From NCBI RefSeq assembly GCF_963678635.1, contig NC_087064.1:69740123-69804122 (forward strand): a DNA stretch of 64,000 nt, given 5' to 3'. Origin of the DNA: Symsagittifera roscoffensis (taxonomy: Eukaryota; Xenacoelomorpha; Acoela; Convolutidae). The notes beneath the pieces were generated by a model. The model was not told the DNA's origin. It did no database searches and was given only the letters and a program-made list of their open reading frames with translations. Shown here piece after piece: positions 32,942 through 44,639 of the stretch. Every line of letters begins with the position of its first letter. Position 1 is the stretch's first letter. Both the position numbers and the translations under genes were made by a program.

Positions 32942-33791
32942 GTCAACATCATGAACGGACTGATCCCCGTTGTTGAATGCTGCGTGCGTTGTACGCCCTA
33001 CCACTTGCGGCAGATAATTGTCCCAGTCTGTCATGTACATCAAGCAACTTACCCTGATCATATTCACTAGCGTTCTGTTCTGCCTCTCCACTAGTCCATT
33101 CGTTTGTGGATGGTATGTCGTCGAGTGTGCCTGTGCAATGGGAGATCTCTTCATGAGTTCTTTTGTCAGGTCCCCAACAAAGGCTTTCCCATTATCAGAT
33201 TAGAAGGTCCTCGGACAGCCATACCGTGATATCCAGTACGATATCAAGTGATCACAAGTTTCCTCCGCCGAGCTTGTCTGACATGGTACTGCTTCTGCCA
33301 GCTCCGTAAAATGTTCAGTAATTATCAGTATATACCCCGAGTCTGTCATGCAGATCTTCTGATGGTTTATCTGCACAACCTCGTTAAATTCCGAGCTTTC
33401 CACAGATTTGAGAGGTAATTTCAATATCCTATTCTTTCACCTGCAAGTACGACAGACATGCGTTCAGGTATCTTTCACAAGCCTTCCTCAACCCTGGCCA
33501 ATCAAAACTGGGCAGTATTCTTGATTGCACCCTATCTATCCCCTGATGCCCATCTGGTCGAGCGATCTGAACAACACTTCTGTTTGAGATAGCTGTGGTA
33601 GTATGATGAGGTTATGCTTGTGTACTATGTTCTCTTCGTCTTTCCTCCTGCAGGCCACCACGCCATCAGCCGTGTGGTAGAGCAAGTCCTTCCGTTCTTT
33701 GTCGAGCTGTTTTTTAACTGCTTCCTTCAGATATGCCTGAGGCGATGTCTTCTGTCCTTCATATACCCGGATAAAAGAAAGTCAGGGGGCA

Positions 33792-33828
<37 letters not shown>

Positions 33829-35879
33829 GTCAACATCATGAAGGGACTGATCCCCGTTGTTGAATGCTGCGTGCGTTTGTACGCCCCTACCACTTGCGGC
33901 AGATATTTGTCCCAATCTGTCATGTACCTCAAGCAAATTACCCTGATCATTTTTACTAGCGTTCTGTTCTGCCTCTCCACTAGTCCATTCGTTTGTGGAT
34001 GGTATGTCGTCGAGTGTGCCTGTGCAATGGGAGATCTCTTCATGAGTTCTTTTGTCAGGTCCCCAACAAAGGCTTTCCCATTATCAGATTAGAAGGTCCT
34101 CGGACAGCCATACCGTGATATCCAGTACGATATCAAGTGATCACAAGTTTCCTCCGCCGAGCTTGTCTGACATGGTACTGCTTCTGCCAGCTCCGTAAAA
34201 TGTTCAGTAATTACCAGTATATACCCCGAGTCTTTCATGCAGATCTTCTGATGGTTTATCTGCACAACCTCGTTAAATTCCGAGCTTTCCAAAGATTTGA
34301 GAGGGAAATTTTTTTCCCATTCTTTCACCTGCAAGCACGACAGACATGCATCGTCTGCCAGCTTCGTAAAGTGATCAACAATTAACAGTATATACCCCGA
34401 GTCTGTCATGCAGATCTTCTGATGGTCTATCTGCACAACCTCGTTAAATTCCGAGCTTTCCACAGATTTGAGAGGTAATTTCAATATCCTATTCTTTCAC
34501 CTGCAAGTACGACAGACATGCGTTCAGGTATCTTTCACAAGCCTTCCTCAACCCTGGCCAATCAAAACTGTGCAGTATTCTTGATTGCACCCTATCTATC
34601 CCGTGATGTCCCATCTGGTCGAGCGATCTGAACAACACTTCTGTTTGATATAGCTGTGGTAGTATGATGAGGTTATGCTTGTGTACTATGTTCTCTTCGT
34701 CTTTCCTCCTGCAGGCCACCACGTCATCAGCCGTGTGGTAGAGCAAGTCCTTCCGTTCTTTGTCGAGCTGTTTTTTAACTGCTTCCTTCAGATATGCCTG
34801 AGGCGATGTCTTCTGTCCTTCATATTCCCGGATAAAAGAAAGTCAGGGGGCATCGCTCTCACTCTCTCTCTCTCTCTCTCTCTCTCTGTCTGTCAACATC
34901 ATGAAGGGACTGATCCCCGTTGTTGAATGCTGCGTGCGTTTGTACGCCCCTACCACTTGCGGCAGACATTTGTCCCAATCTGTCATGTACGTCAAGCAAA
35001 TTACCCTGATCATTTTTACTAGCGTTCTGTTCTGCCTCTCCACTAGTCCATTCGTCTGTGGATGGTATGCCGTCGAGTGTGCCGTTGCAATGGGAGTTCT
35101 CTTCATGAGTTCTTTTGTCAGGTCCTCAACAAAGGTTTTCCCATTATCAGATTAGAAGGTCATCGGACAGCCATACCGTGATATCCAGTACGTTATCAAG
35201 TGATCACAAGTTTCCTCCGCCGAGCTTGTCTGACATGGTACTGCTTCTGCCAGCTCCGTAAAACAATCAGTAATTACCAGTATATACCCCGAGTCTGTCA
35301 TGTAGATCTTCTGATGGTTTATCTGCACAACCTCGTCAAATTCCGAGCTTTCCAATGATTTGAGAGCGAAATTTTTTTTCCTATTCTTTCACCTGCAAGC
35401 ACGACAGACATGCGTCGTCTGCCAGCTTCGTAAAGTGATCAGTAATTAACATTATATACCCCGAGTCTGTCATGCAGATCTTCTGATGGTCTATCTGCAC
35501 AACCTCGTTAAATTCCGAGCTTTCCACAGATTTGAGAGGTAATTTCAATATCCTATTCTTTCACCTGCAAGTACGACAGACATGCGTTCAGGTATCTTTC
35601 ACAAGGCTTCCTCAACCCTGGCCTACCAAAACTGTGCAGTATTCTTGATTGCACCCTATCTATCCCCTGATGTCCCATCTGGTCGAGCGATCTGAACAAC
35701 ACTTCTGTTTGATATAGCTGTGGTAGTATGATGAGGTTATGCTTGTGTACTATGTTCTCTTCGTCTTTCCTCCTGCAGGCCACCACGCCATCAGCCGTGT
35801 GGTAGAGCAAGTCCTTCCGTTCTTTGTCGAGCTGTTTTTTAACTACTTCCTTCAGATATGCCTGAGAAGTCAGGGGGCA

Positions 35880-35916
<37 letters not shown>

Positions 35917-36401
35917 GTCAACATCATGAAGAGACTGATCCCCGTTGTTGAATGCTGCGTGCGTTTGTACGCCCCTACCACTTGCGGCAGATATTTGTCC
36001 CAATCTGTCATGTACCTCGAGCAAATTACCCTGATCATTTTTACTAGCGTTCTGTTCTGCCTCTCCACTAGTCCATTCGTTTGTGGATGGTATGCCGTCG
36101 AGTGTGCCGGTGCAATGGGAGTTCTCTTCATGAGTTCTTTTGTCAGGTCCCCAACAAAGGCTTTCCCATTATCAGATTAAAAGGTCATCGGACAGCCATA
36201 CCGTGATATCCAGTACGTTATCAAGTGATCACAAGTTTCCTCCGCCGAGCTTGTCTGACATGGTACTGCTTCTGCCAGCTTCGTAAAGTGATCAGTAATT
36301 AACAGTATATACCCCGAGTCTGTCATGCAGATCTTCTGATGGTCTATCTGCACAACCTCGTTAAATTCCGAGCTTTCCACAGATTTGAGAGGTAATTTCA
36401 T
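32882..36401 (-). repeat. Four-fold tandem array of integrase-core fragments with (CT)n tracts
   Basis: The segment reading IAQAHSTTYHPQTNGLVERQ, a (CT)n tract and part of the HHCC/DDE core appears four times, with tracts at about 32886, 33793, 34855 and 35881 (spacing about 0.9-1.06 kb). Each unit carries the integrase Glu (LVERQNRTL), and most also carry VVQI(N/D)HQK. The copies differ by scattered substitutions and small indels, so the array is older than the 2.08-kb duplication next to it. No functional integrase can be read through it. Confidence 0.85.
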
Positions 36402-36405
36402 TATC

Positions 36406-36894
36406 CTATTCTTTCACCTGCAAGCACGACAAACATGCGTTCAGGTATCTTTCACAAGCCTTCCTCAACCCTGGCCAATCAAAACTGTGCAGTATTCTTG
36501 ATTGCACCCTATCTATGCCCTGATGTCTCATCTGGTCGTGCGATCTGAACAACAATTCTGTGTGATATAGCTGTGTTAGTATGATGAGGTTATGCTTGTG
36601 TACTATGTTCTCTTCGTCTTTCCTCCTAAAGGCCACTACGCCATCAGCCGTGTGGTAGAACAAGTCCTTCCGTTCTTTGTCGAACTGATTCAGGATCGTG
36701 TAGCTATCCTCCTCCAGGTCTCTTTTCTCTTTCTCTCCCGTCCGTATCCATTTGGAGAGATTACTCGTCGTTTTGTCGTTCTTCTGGGCTCGTATCACAT
36801 CCAATAACCGGCACCTCCCTTTGGCGTGCTCCTTCAGTGCCATCATTTGTCCATTCAGTTCCCCCGGATTGTGGATATCGTCCTTAAGCTTCAA
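36406..36894 (-). pseudogene. pol: Integrase linker and HHCC zinc-binding domain, element M
   Basis: A 162-residue frame matching 6130-6620 of element A: RSHDQMRHQGIDRVQSRIL (His pair) and NACLSCLQVKE (Cys pair). It leads into the tandem integrase fragments to its left. The upstream linker is absent or degraded. Confidence 0.75.
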
Positions 36895-37125
36895 TCATAC
36901 TATCCTTCTCAAGACCTCCCTGTCGCTCTCCGGTTCCAGATTCGTCCTGATGTTTGAATTGCATGATAGCTCTCTGAAAGGTTTCCTTGACACTGCTATC
37001 ATCTCCAGCTCTTCCTTTCATTCAAATCATGATACTCCAGGTTGTATGTCCCTGACGAAGAATCAGTTTGCAATTCCCAGTCGTGATACCTCCTTTTTTA
37101 TTCAGCTAGTATTATGCAGAGACTA

Positions 37126-38423
37126 TCTTGTTCATCATCACTCTTCTCTGAACCTTTGTCCAATCATCCTGACTCCCCGGACTCATTTTTCTGTTCACCA
37201 TCCCTCTGTGGTATTTGCCACTGCCTGAACTCTTGATCTAACCCGAGATGTTCAACTTCCTCCTTCCAGCTTCTCAAGTAGTCTCTTCAAATGTTATCCT
37301 ATTGTCACCTTTCCTGTCTCCACTTCGTCAATGTCATGCCCTTTTGCCTTCAGTGTCTCCCTTACTATCTTCGAATTTGTTACATTATTTCAATCGGCAT
37401 CCCAGAATTTCTCTCCAGAATTGCTTTTCCTTGATGCTCAGTGGGTAATTCGGGACGGTCTTCTATCGGTTTGCCTGACTTGTCGAGCCATCTTGTGAGC
37501 GGTAATTTGTCATAGGTTTTCTTGTCCATAAACGAAGAGCCATCTTTAATCTCTGGCCTATCAGCCTGTCTCTGCTCCTGTCTCCCGTAGAATACCGTCT
37601 TCTTGCTCAAGCTGTCGGCGTTTTGGTGTTCGTCCCTCGTCCTATGTTCAATGATCATGTTGTAACCATGCAACTGCACTATCCATCTCCCGATGTAGCT
37701 TTGATCCATTGAGTACGTCTTCAATCAACTGAGTGCCCTGTTGTCGACCCGTAGTTTGAAGGGCTCGGTACCTAGATATGCCTTGTTCTTTTTAACAAGT
37801 GTAACAACCGCGAATATTTCCGCTTTGGGTGCCCCTTACTTTATCTCCGTGTCGCTCAAGACTTTACTCACGTAGGCTTTTGGTCTCAAAACTGTTCTCC
37901 CGTTCCACTTCTATTCTTGATGGAGTATTACGGAGATCGCTTCCACCGATGCATCCATGTCCAGTACGTACATTCTTTTCTCTGTTGGCATGCCTAGCAC
38001 AGGTGCTTCATACAGTTCTTTCTTTAACCTTTGAAATGACTACTCTGCCGCGTTGTTCCACGTGTATTTCTTGTCCTTGTGCCTCAAAAATTGTTGAATT
38101 GGATATATTTCATGCTCAAGCGATAAAATCGACCCTGCTGGTGCACTTCCTTTATCATGAACGGTCCCCTCCATTTCTTTACTAGCTTTTTTGTCCCTTT
38201 TGGAGGTTTGACGTTCTGGAACACCCAGACATATTGTCGCACAGCATATGGCTTCGCATGAAGTTTTTTTAATCATACTTCCTCCGCTGTCTCATCTGTG
38301 CTTGCGCTGTATTCTTCCTGCACAGCTCATTCAACTCTTGTTGTCTTTTAACTGCTTCCTTCAGATATGCATGAGGCGATGTCTTCTGTCCTTCATATTC
38401 CGGATAGTAGAAATTCAGGGGCA

Positions 38424-38466
<43 letters not shown>

Positions 38467-39204
38467 GTCAACATCATGAAGGGATTGATCCCCGTTATTT
38501 AATGCTGCGTGCGTTTGTACGCACCTACCACTTGCGGCAGATATTTTTCCCAGTCTGTCATGTACATCAAGCAATTCGAAAGCTTGCAATTCAATCCAGC
38601 TCTCTTCATTCATACGAAAACCTCATCCAGTCGTTCGATGTGATCCTCCAGGGTAGGTGTTGCAATCACCACGTCATTCACGTAACACATTACTAAATGC
38701 CTTTTTTTATGACGCTGTTCAGTGCATGTGCCATCAGTCGGTGGAAAGTGGCTGTCGCATTGCAAGGTTCGAAGGGCATCCTTTTCCATTGGAACAATCC
38801 CAGCTCGCAAGCAAATCCCTTTTTGTCCCTGTCCTGTTTCCTTAGTGGTACCTGCCAAAAAGCTGACCCTAGATCAAGAATTGTTAAAAAAATTTGCATG
38901 TCCTAAATTTGAAAGACTCTCATCTATCCTAGGTATAGGATAGGCATCCTTCACCGTGACGGAGTTCAGGTATCGAAAGTCACAACAGAACCTAAGCTGG
39001 TCTCTTTTCTTTTTAGTCATCACTACTCCACACGCCCATGGTGATTTGCATGGTTCTATCATATCATACTCTAGTAGGGTCTCTTTTCAACATGCATCAA
39101 TTTTGCTTGGGGACATACGCCTCGCCCCCTCCTTGTGCGGTAACGCCGACTCCTCTAGCTCTATTTCGTATTCAACGAAATTACAGCACCCGATGCCTGC
39201 CTTA
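37126..39204 (-). repeat. 2.08-kb tandem duplication, copy 1
   Basis: The segment from CTTGTTCATCATCACTCTTC to CCCGATGCCTGCCTTAT is followed at once by a near-identical copy at 39205-41293. Read on the minus strand it holds an RT palm (38610-39062), the integrase end with a (CT)n tract (about 38430), the GPF module (about 38200), and the RT connection plus RNase H (37380-38040). The order RT-integrase-RNase H is not natural, so the segment was already scrambled before it duplicated. Confidence 0.9.
37380..37724 (-). pseudogene. pol: RNase H end and linker of element M, duplication copy 1
   Basis: The frame reads LKTYSMDQSYIGRWIVQLHG, then HQNADSLSKKT, matching 4870-5130 of element A. It keeps the last RNase H Asp in NADSLS. 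Where A has a stop after GRW, M has Ile. An identical second copy lies at 39459-39803. Confidence 0.8.
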
Positions 39205-40502
39205 TCTTGTTCATCATCACTCTTCTCTGAACCTTTGTCCAATCATCCTGACTCCCCGGACTCATTTTTCTATTCACCATCCCTCTGTGGTATTTGCCAC
39301 TGCCTGAACTCTTGATCTAACCCGAGATGTTCAACTTCCTCCTTCCAGCTTCTCAAGTAGTCTCTTCAAATGTTATCCTATTGTCACCTTTCCTGTCTCC
39401 ACTTCGTCAATGTCATGCCCTTTTGCCTTCAGTGTCTCCCTTACTATCTTCGAATTTGTTACATTATTTCAATCGGCATCCCAGAATTTCTCTCCAGAAT
39501 TGCTTTTCCTTGATGCTCAGTGGGTAATTCGGGACGGTCTTCTATCGGTTTGCCTGACTTGTCGAGCCATCTTGTGAGCGGTAATTTGTCATAGGTTTTC
39601 TTGTCCATAAACGAAGAGCCATCTTTAATCTCTGGCCTATCAGCCTGTCTCTGCTCCTGTCTCCCGTAGAATACCGTCTTCTTGCTCAAGCTGTCGGCGT
39701 TTTGGTGTTCGTCCCTCGTCCTATGTTCAATGATCATGTTGTAACCATGCAACTGCACTATCCATCTCCCGATGTAGCTTTGATCCATTGAGTACGTCTT
39801 CAATCAACTGAGTGCCCTGTTGTCGACCCGTAGTTTGAAGGGCTCGGTACCTAGATATGCCTTGTTCTTTTTAACAAGTGTAACAACCGCGAATATTTCC
39901 GCTTTGGGTGCCCCTTACTTTATCTCCGTGTCGCTCAAGACTTTACTCACGTAGGCTTTTGGTCTCAAAACTGTTCTCCCGTTCCACTTCTATTCTTGAT
40001 GGAGTATTACGGAGATCGCTTCCACCGATGCATCCATGTCCAGTACGTACATTCTTTTCTCTGTTGGCATGCCTAGCACAGGTGCTTCATACAGTTCTTT
40101 CTTTAACCTTTGAAATGACTACTCTGCCGCGTTGTTCCACGTGTATTTCTTGTCCTTGTGCCTCAAAAATTGTTGAATTGGATATATTTCATGCTCAAGC
40201 GATAAAATCGACCCTGCTGGTGCACTTCCTTTATCATGAACGGTCCCCTCCATTTCTTTACTAGCTTTTTTGTCCCTTTTGGAGGTTTGACGTTCTGGAA
40301 CACCCAGACATATTGTCGCACAGCATATGGCTTCGCATGAAGTTTTTTTAATCATACTTCCTCCGCTGTCTCATCTGTGCTTGCGCTGTATTCTTCCTGC
40401 ACAGCTCATTCAACTCTTGTTGTCTTTTAACTGCTTCCTTCAGATATGCATGAGGCGATGTCTTCTGTCCTTCATATTCCGGATAGTAGAAATTCAGGGG
40501 CA

Positions 40503-40555
<53 letters not shown>

Positions 40556-41293
40556 GTCAACATCATGAAGGGATTGATCCCCGTTATTTAATGCTGCGTG
40601 CGTTTGTACGCACCTACCACTTGCGGCAGATATTTTTCCCAGTCTGTCATGTACATCAAGCAATTCGAAAGCTTGCAATTCAATCCAGCTCTCTTCATTC
40701 ATACGAAAACCTCATCCAGTCGTTCGATGTGATCCTCCAGGGTAGGTGTTGCAATCACCACGTCATTCACGTAACACATTACTAAATGCCTTTTTTTATG
40801 ACGCTGTTCAGTGCATGTGCCATCAGTCGGTGGAAAGTGGCTGTCGCATTGCAAGGTTCGAAGGGCATCCTTTTCCATTGGAACAATCCCAGCTCGCAAG
40901 CAAATCCCTTTTTGTCCCTGTCCTGTTTCCTTAGTGGTACCTGCCAAAAAGCTGACCCTAGATCAAGAATTGTTAAAAAAATTTGCATGTCCTAAATTTG
41001 AAAGACTCTCATCTATCCTAGGTATAGGATAGGCATCCTTCACCGTGACGGAGTTCAGGTATCGAAAGTCACAACAGAACCTAAGCTGGTCTCTTTTCTT
41101 TTTAGTCATCACTACTCCACACGCCCATGGTGATTTGCATGGTTCTATCATATCATACTCTAGTAGGGTCTCTTTTCAACATGCATCAATTTTGCTTGGG
41201 GACATACGCCTCGCCCCCTCCTTGTGCGGTAACGCCGACTCCTCTAGCTCTATTTCGTATTCAACGAAATTACAGCACCCGATGCCTGCCTTA
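39205..41293 (-). repeat. 2.08-kb tandem duplication, copy 2
   Basis: The offset to copy 1 is 2079 bases before the (CT)n tract and 2089 after it. I noticed only one other difference (TTCTGTTCACC against TTCTATTCACC, near 37191/39270). Such identity means a very recent event or an assembly duplication. The right edge (41293) continues normally into the RT N-terminal part. Confidence 0.9.
40699..41151 (-). pseudogene. pol: Reverse transcriptase palm of element M (duplication copy 2)
   Basis: Frames 41151-40963, 40988-40782 and 40947-40699 cover FCCDFRYLNSVTVKDAYPIP, LDLGSAFWQVPLRKQDRD, RMPFEPCNATATFHRLM and CYVNDVVIATP. The YVDD catalytic motif is YVND and the usual MPFGL is MPFEP, so the enzyme would be inactive. 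The same changes are in copy 1 (38610-39062). Beyond LDEVFV the RT is joined abruptly to the end of integrase (about 40690). Confidence 0.85.
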
Positions 41294-41520
41294 TGTCTCG
41301 AAAAAACGTCCTGATTCCTATCTAGCACATCCTTGATAGCCTCGAGCTCTTCGTCTGTTACCTTTCCCCTTAAGTGTTCAATTTCTGGTAACACCGGTTT
41401 ATCGATTTCCAACTCCTCTGGTGTGGGTTTTTCTGGAAAACTCCAACAGCTCGAAAGTCCATTGTCTGCCTCTGACTTAAGTGACTTCACAAGACTTGAT
41501 GAATATTTCATTTTCTTCAA
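41176..41520 (-). CDS. pol: RT N-terminal region of element M
   Basis: The 114-residue frame reads YSSSLVKSLKSEADNGLSSC, CCNFVEYEIELEESALPHKE and GARRMSPSK, matching 3460-3770 of element A. It lies between the protease and the RT palm in normal order. A frame change at about 41176 leads into MIEPCKSPWACGVVM. Confidence 0.8.
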   Translation of the reverse strand: MKKMKYSSSLVKSLKSEADNGLSSCWSFPEKPTPEELEIDKPVLPEIEHLRGKVTDEELEAIKDVLDRNQDVFSRHKAGIGCCNFVEYEIELEESALPHKEGARRMSPSKIDAC

Positions 41521-42290
41521 TCATCTCAAGATACAAATTTTTTCCCCATGATTCGGGCAATCAAGAACTTCATTTTCTTTCACGTTTTCAGTCAATTCAT
41601 ATCTAGTTTTCACAGGCAGTGCGTATCCCAATTTCCTCCCCCTCTGGATTGTGATTGCTATATCAAGAGTATTCAACAAGTCACTAACGCAGAGGCCACT
41701 CTTGGTTATCGAGAAGGATCTCCCTAAAATAGCAGCACTTTGACTATTTGGATTCGGTACTATACAAACTTGTTTATTGTCACTTAGCTCATTATAGTTC
41801 TTCATCCTCAAACTTACTATTGCAGCCTCGTTTGATTTCAACCTTACCCTTCTATTCAAGAACACTGGAACCTTATTTTCATTCGCTATTATCAAATGTA
41901 CCGGTTTAATTACGTACTTCCTTTTCGGGTTTCGAATCCTGAACATCGCATTGTTGAGATCAATTGCTACATCAAAATTCCTGATGAAATATCTGCCTAA
42001 AATGAATTGGTCAGACTCATCTAGATTCTCCACCACCAGGAAGCTCATCCACAAATTGCTCTCCCCAGATTTAGGGCTGTTATTGGTGTTCTGCCTAGAA
42101 CACGCAGCGCCACCTTGTTTGCCGCTGACAGCCGTATTCTGGAATCTAACAAGTCATCTTTGTCAAATCCCATCCTTCTCCACGTTTCAATTTGTATCAC
42201 ACTCAAGACTGCCCCTGTTTCCAACAATCCTCGCAGTTGGGTCTTCTTCCCACTTATGTCCAGTACATGTGCAGGTACGTCTGCTTCCAT
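41521..42290 (-). pseudogene. pol: Aspartic protease region of element M
   Basis: Two frames, 42290-42045 and 42054-41521. The active site reads LLETGAVLSV: Glu has replaced the catalytic Asp of LLDTGA in element A, which should abolish activity. FILGRYFIRNFD, VPNPNSQSAAILGRSFSIT and RGRKLGYALPV follow. The reading frame passes straight on toward the RT where element A has a stop. One frameshift occurs near 42050. Confidence 0.8.
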
Positions 42291-42447
42291 TCACAGATAC
42301 ATCGCATCTTCTTCCAGCATGGCGCAGTGCCCTATTGATCTCACTTTGAGTTCTTCTCGACCAACATTGATCTGTCCGGCTAGATCTTCGTCGCATGTTA
42401 TCATCGTCTTTGTGTAGATGTTAATTCCTTATATGTTCAACAAAACC

Positions 42448-43667
42448 TCAGTGGACCATAGGCTTCAGTGTATTTGATTGATTTACCACCCCCTCTCGTG
42501 AGTAATGCCCTGAGTGCTCTAGAAGGGGCTTATTATACTTAAGTAATCCACACGTGATTATTGAAATTATTCTCGCTCCAATCTTCGTGATACCAAAGGT
42601 TGCCCCAGTCACCATCTTCAAGATGTTGCATTTACCACTGCCCGTCAGGTTTTCTCCGACCTCCGGTTTTGGTATCGTCATCAAGAGTGTCTCATTCATC
42701 TTTTGTTTTTCTATTTCCTGTTTTAGCCGTTGCTCAATCTCTTTGGTTGCCAAGTCTTGCTTCACTTTGTGGATAGCCTCTGCTGCTGCTTGCTCGTAGT
42801 TTATTTCTAGTGAAATTCTCGTCTCGGCTCCCCTATTATCTCTGACGTGTGTCACGGCCGTTACAGTTTTTGTTGTTAATTCACCACTCGTTGCCTCTTT
42901 GTTTTGTGTATCAATCTCATTTGTCTATTTCTGGTGTTTTGCATCGCAGCAAGTGCCAATTTGTGTTTTGGGTGACTCTGATTTTTCACTGCTTCCCAAA
43001 ACAGGGGTCAATCCATCCTAAATTGGCCCTCTTGATTGCAAAAAAAAACACATCGCTCCTATTTTGATTATAAAGCAGCTGTAAAACTCGTGTTGTTCCA
43101 TCTGACTCATGTCTTCTTCGTCAGGCGCAAATACCATGCTTTTTGTACCCTGTTTGAATGTGTTGCAAACCGCCTCATGGTGATCCGCCGAGCCACAATT
43201 CGCACACTACCTTCGTTTGTCCATGTCATCTCTGGGCTTATACCGTGTTGACATTTGTTGTTGGCCTCCCCCTTGCATGATTCTGCTTTCCGAAAACGAA
43301 TCGTCTCCTCCTACTAAAAAAAGTTTCTTCTACTAGTCGATTCCTTTGGGTCGCTTCTTCTTCTCAAGCACACAAGATCATCCAGAAATTGGTCAACCAA
43401 TTCGCCATCTCTTTATCTACTTTTTGCGAATCTCATCATTGCCTGATGAACCTTCATGCCAGATCCAAATCGATTTAACCCAGGTGTACTCGTCGAGTTT
43501 GAGGCTCCCCCTTTTATGGCAGTCCTGTTTACTCCTGAATTTATGCTGTTTTCAACCCATGGTAATGGTGTAGACTCTCTTTTCTTGCGCTGCGGTTCTA
43601 CAAAATTGACTCTAGTTCCAGGTGGCTTGTCTGTCACCGACTTATCTTGGGCTATAGAGTTTCTCAA
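42448..43667 (-). pseudogene. gag: Gag, central and C-terminal part, element M
   Basis: FGSGMKVHQAMMRFAKSR (about 43420-43470) equals FGSGVQGHQAMMRFEKRK of element A. On the minus strand at 43206-43165 a good zinc knuckle reads CANCGSADHHEAVC. The second knuckle is degenerate (CFFCNQEGQFRMD, then a stop, about 43030). The C-terminal part at 42855-42448 (INYEQAAAEAIHKVKQDLAT, KEIEQ) matches A at about 2060-2140. Several frameshifts. Confidence 0.75.
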
Positions 43668-43936
43668 CAGTGCATTCTCAACAGTGGTCCTTGCTCATTG
43701 CGTCCATTCTGGTCTCTAGATTTCACAACTTTTCATTCATCGTACCATACTGTTTTTTTCACTTCCTCCATGTCCTTTTTGACATTTTTCTCTCTTTCCT
43801 TGTCGGTCGTCTCCACTTTGTTCGCCATCTGTTGTAGCTTTTCTTCGGTGGCGCTCGCCAGGACATAATAGTTACCTAGGTTTTAATTCTTGTTTTGTCG
43901 AAGTTCCTTTTTCAACTCCTGGTATTCCTTATCGCT

Positions 43937-44311
43937 TCACTTTAGCTTTTCGTCTATCTGGTCCAACTTTGTCATCAATTCACCCAGCTCCACCGAAGGT
44001 GCTCTTGACTCTGTCGGTCGCTCCTCTTGGTTACTCACTGTTTCCTGTGTGACTTGCTCCTTGTCTTGGTTAGTTTCCGTCGTTATTGTGGAAACATTGC
44101 CAAAAGTTTCGCCTTTTTCGGTCGCTGCTACCACTTGTTCTTTTTCTCTCGATTTCATTCCATCCATCGCCGCGATCCTCTCTGTGAACGAAGTTTTCTT
44201 AGTTTGTGAATTGTCGTTTATCGTTTCCGGTGTGTTGTTAGTGATCTTATCTCCATTGCCTATTGGTGAGAACTCAATTGTCTTCGTTTCTTGGTTCTCC
44301 ACATTCGGCAT
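43937..44311 (-). CDS. gag: Gag N-terminal fragment of element M
   Basis: A 124-residue frame rich in Glu, Thr and Lys (RIAAMDGMKSREKEQVVAAT). By position it corresponds to the N-terminal Gag part of element A, but I see little direct similarity. It ends near LGELMTKLDQIDEKLK, a possible coiled-coil start. Confidence 0.45.
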   Translation of the reverse strand: MPNVENQETKTIEFSPIGNGDKITNNTPETINDNSQTKKTSFTERIAAMDGMKSREKEQVVAATEKGETFGNVSTITTETNQDKEQVTQETVSNQEERPTESRAPSVELGELMTKLDQIDEKLK

Positions 44312-44420
44312 AGGTGTTGATTTTGTCGTCTTTTGCTCCGCTCCATCTATGGCTATTGGCGTCTCAAGATCAGTTTCTTTGACGGGTACTTACGGTTCTT
44401 CTGGCAATTTCTCTTTGATC

Positions 44421-44627
44421 TTGGGACCCTTCGAGAAAGTGTTGTGACCCTGCGAGGAAGTCTTGGGACCCTTCGAGAAAGTCTTGGGACCCTTCGAGAA
44501 AGTCTTGAGACCCTTCGAGAAAAAGTCTTGGGACCCTTCGAGAAAGTCTTGGGACCCTTCGAGAAAGTCTTGGGACCCTTCGATAAAGTCTTGGGATCCT
44601 TCGATAAAGTCTTGAGACCCTTCTGGG
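44421..44627 (-). repeat. 21-bp minisatellite in leader/gag start of element M
   Basis: About nine and a half copies of CTTGGGACCCTTCGAGAAAGT. One unit has a 2-bp insertion and others show substitutions (GATAAAG, GGATCC). On the minus strand one frame reads repeats of PKTFSKG, seven residues per unit. Spacers are absent, so this is not a CRISPR array. Confidence 0.9.
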
Positions 44628-44639
44628 TTCCAAAACTAT

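Noticed and set aside
32769-33070. ORFs with runs of Ser-Leu
   Set aside because: Translation of the (CT)n tract on the plus strand; the gene is on the minus strand.
43890-44447. 185-residue plus-strand ORF, hydrophobic, membrane-protein-like
   Set aside because: It is the complement of the Gag N-terminal part and minisatellite of element M; hydrophobicity is a by-product of antisense Glu/Lys/Thr codons.
44421-44627. Possible CRISPR-like direct repeat
   Set aside because: Units follow each other without spacers; animal genome; simple minisatellite.
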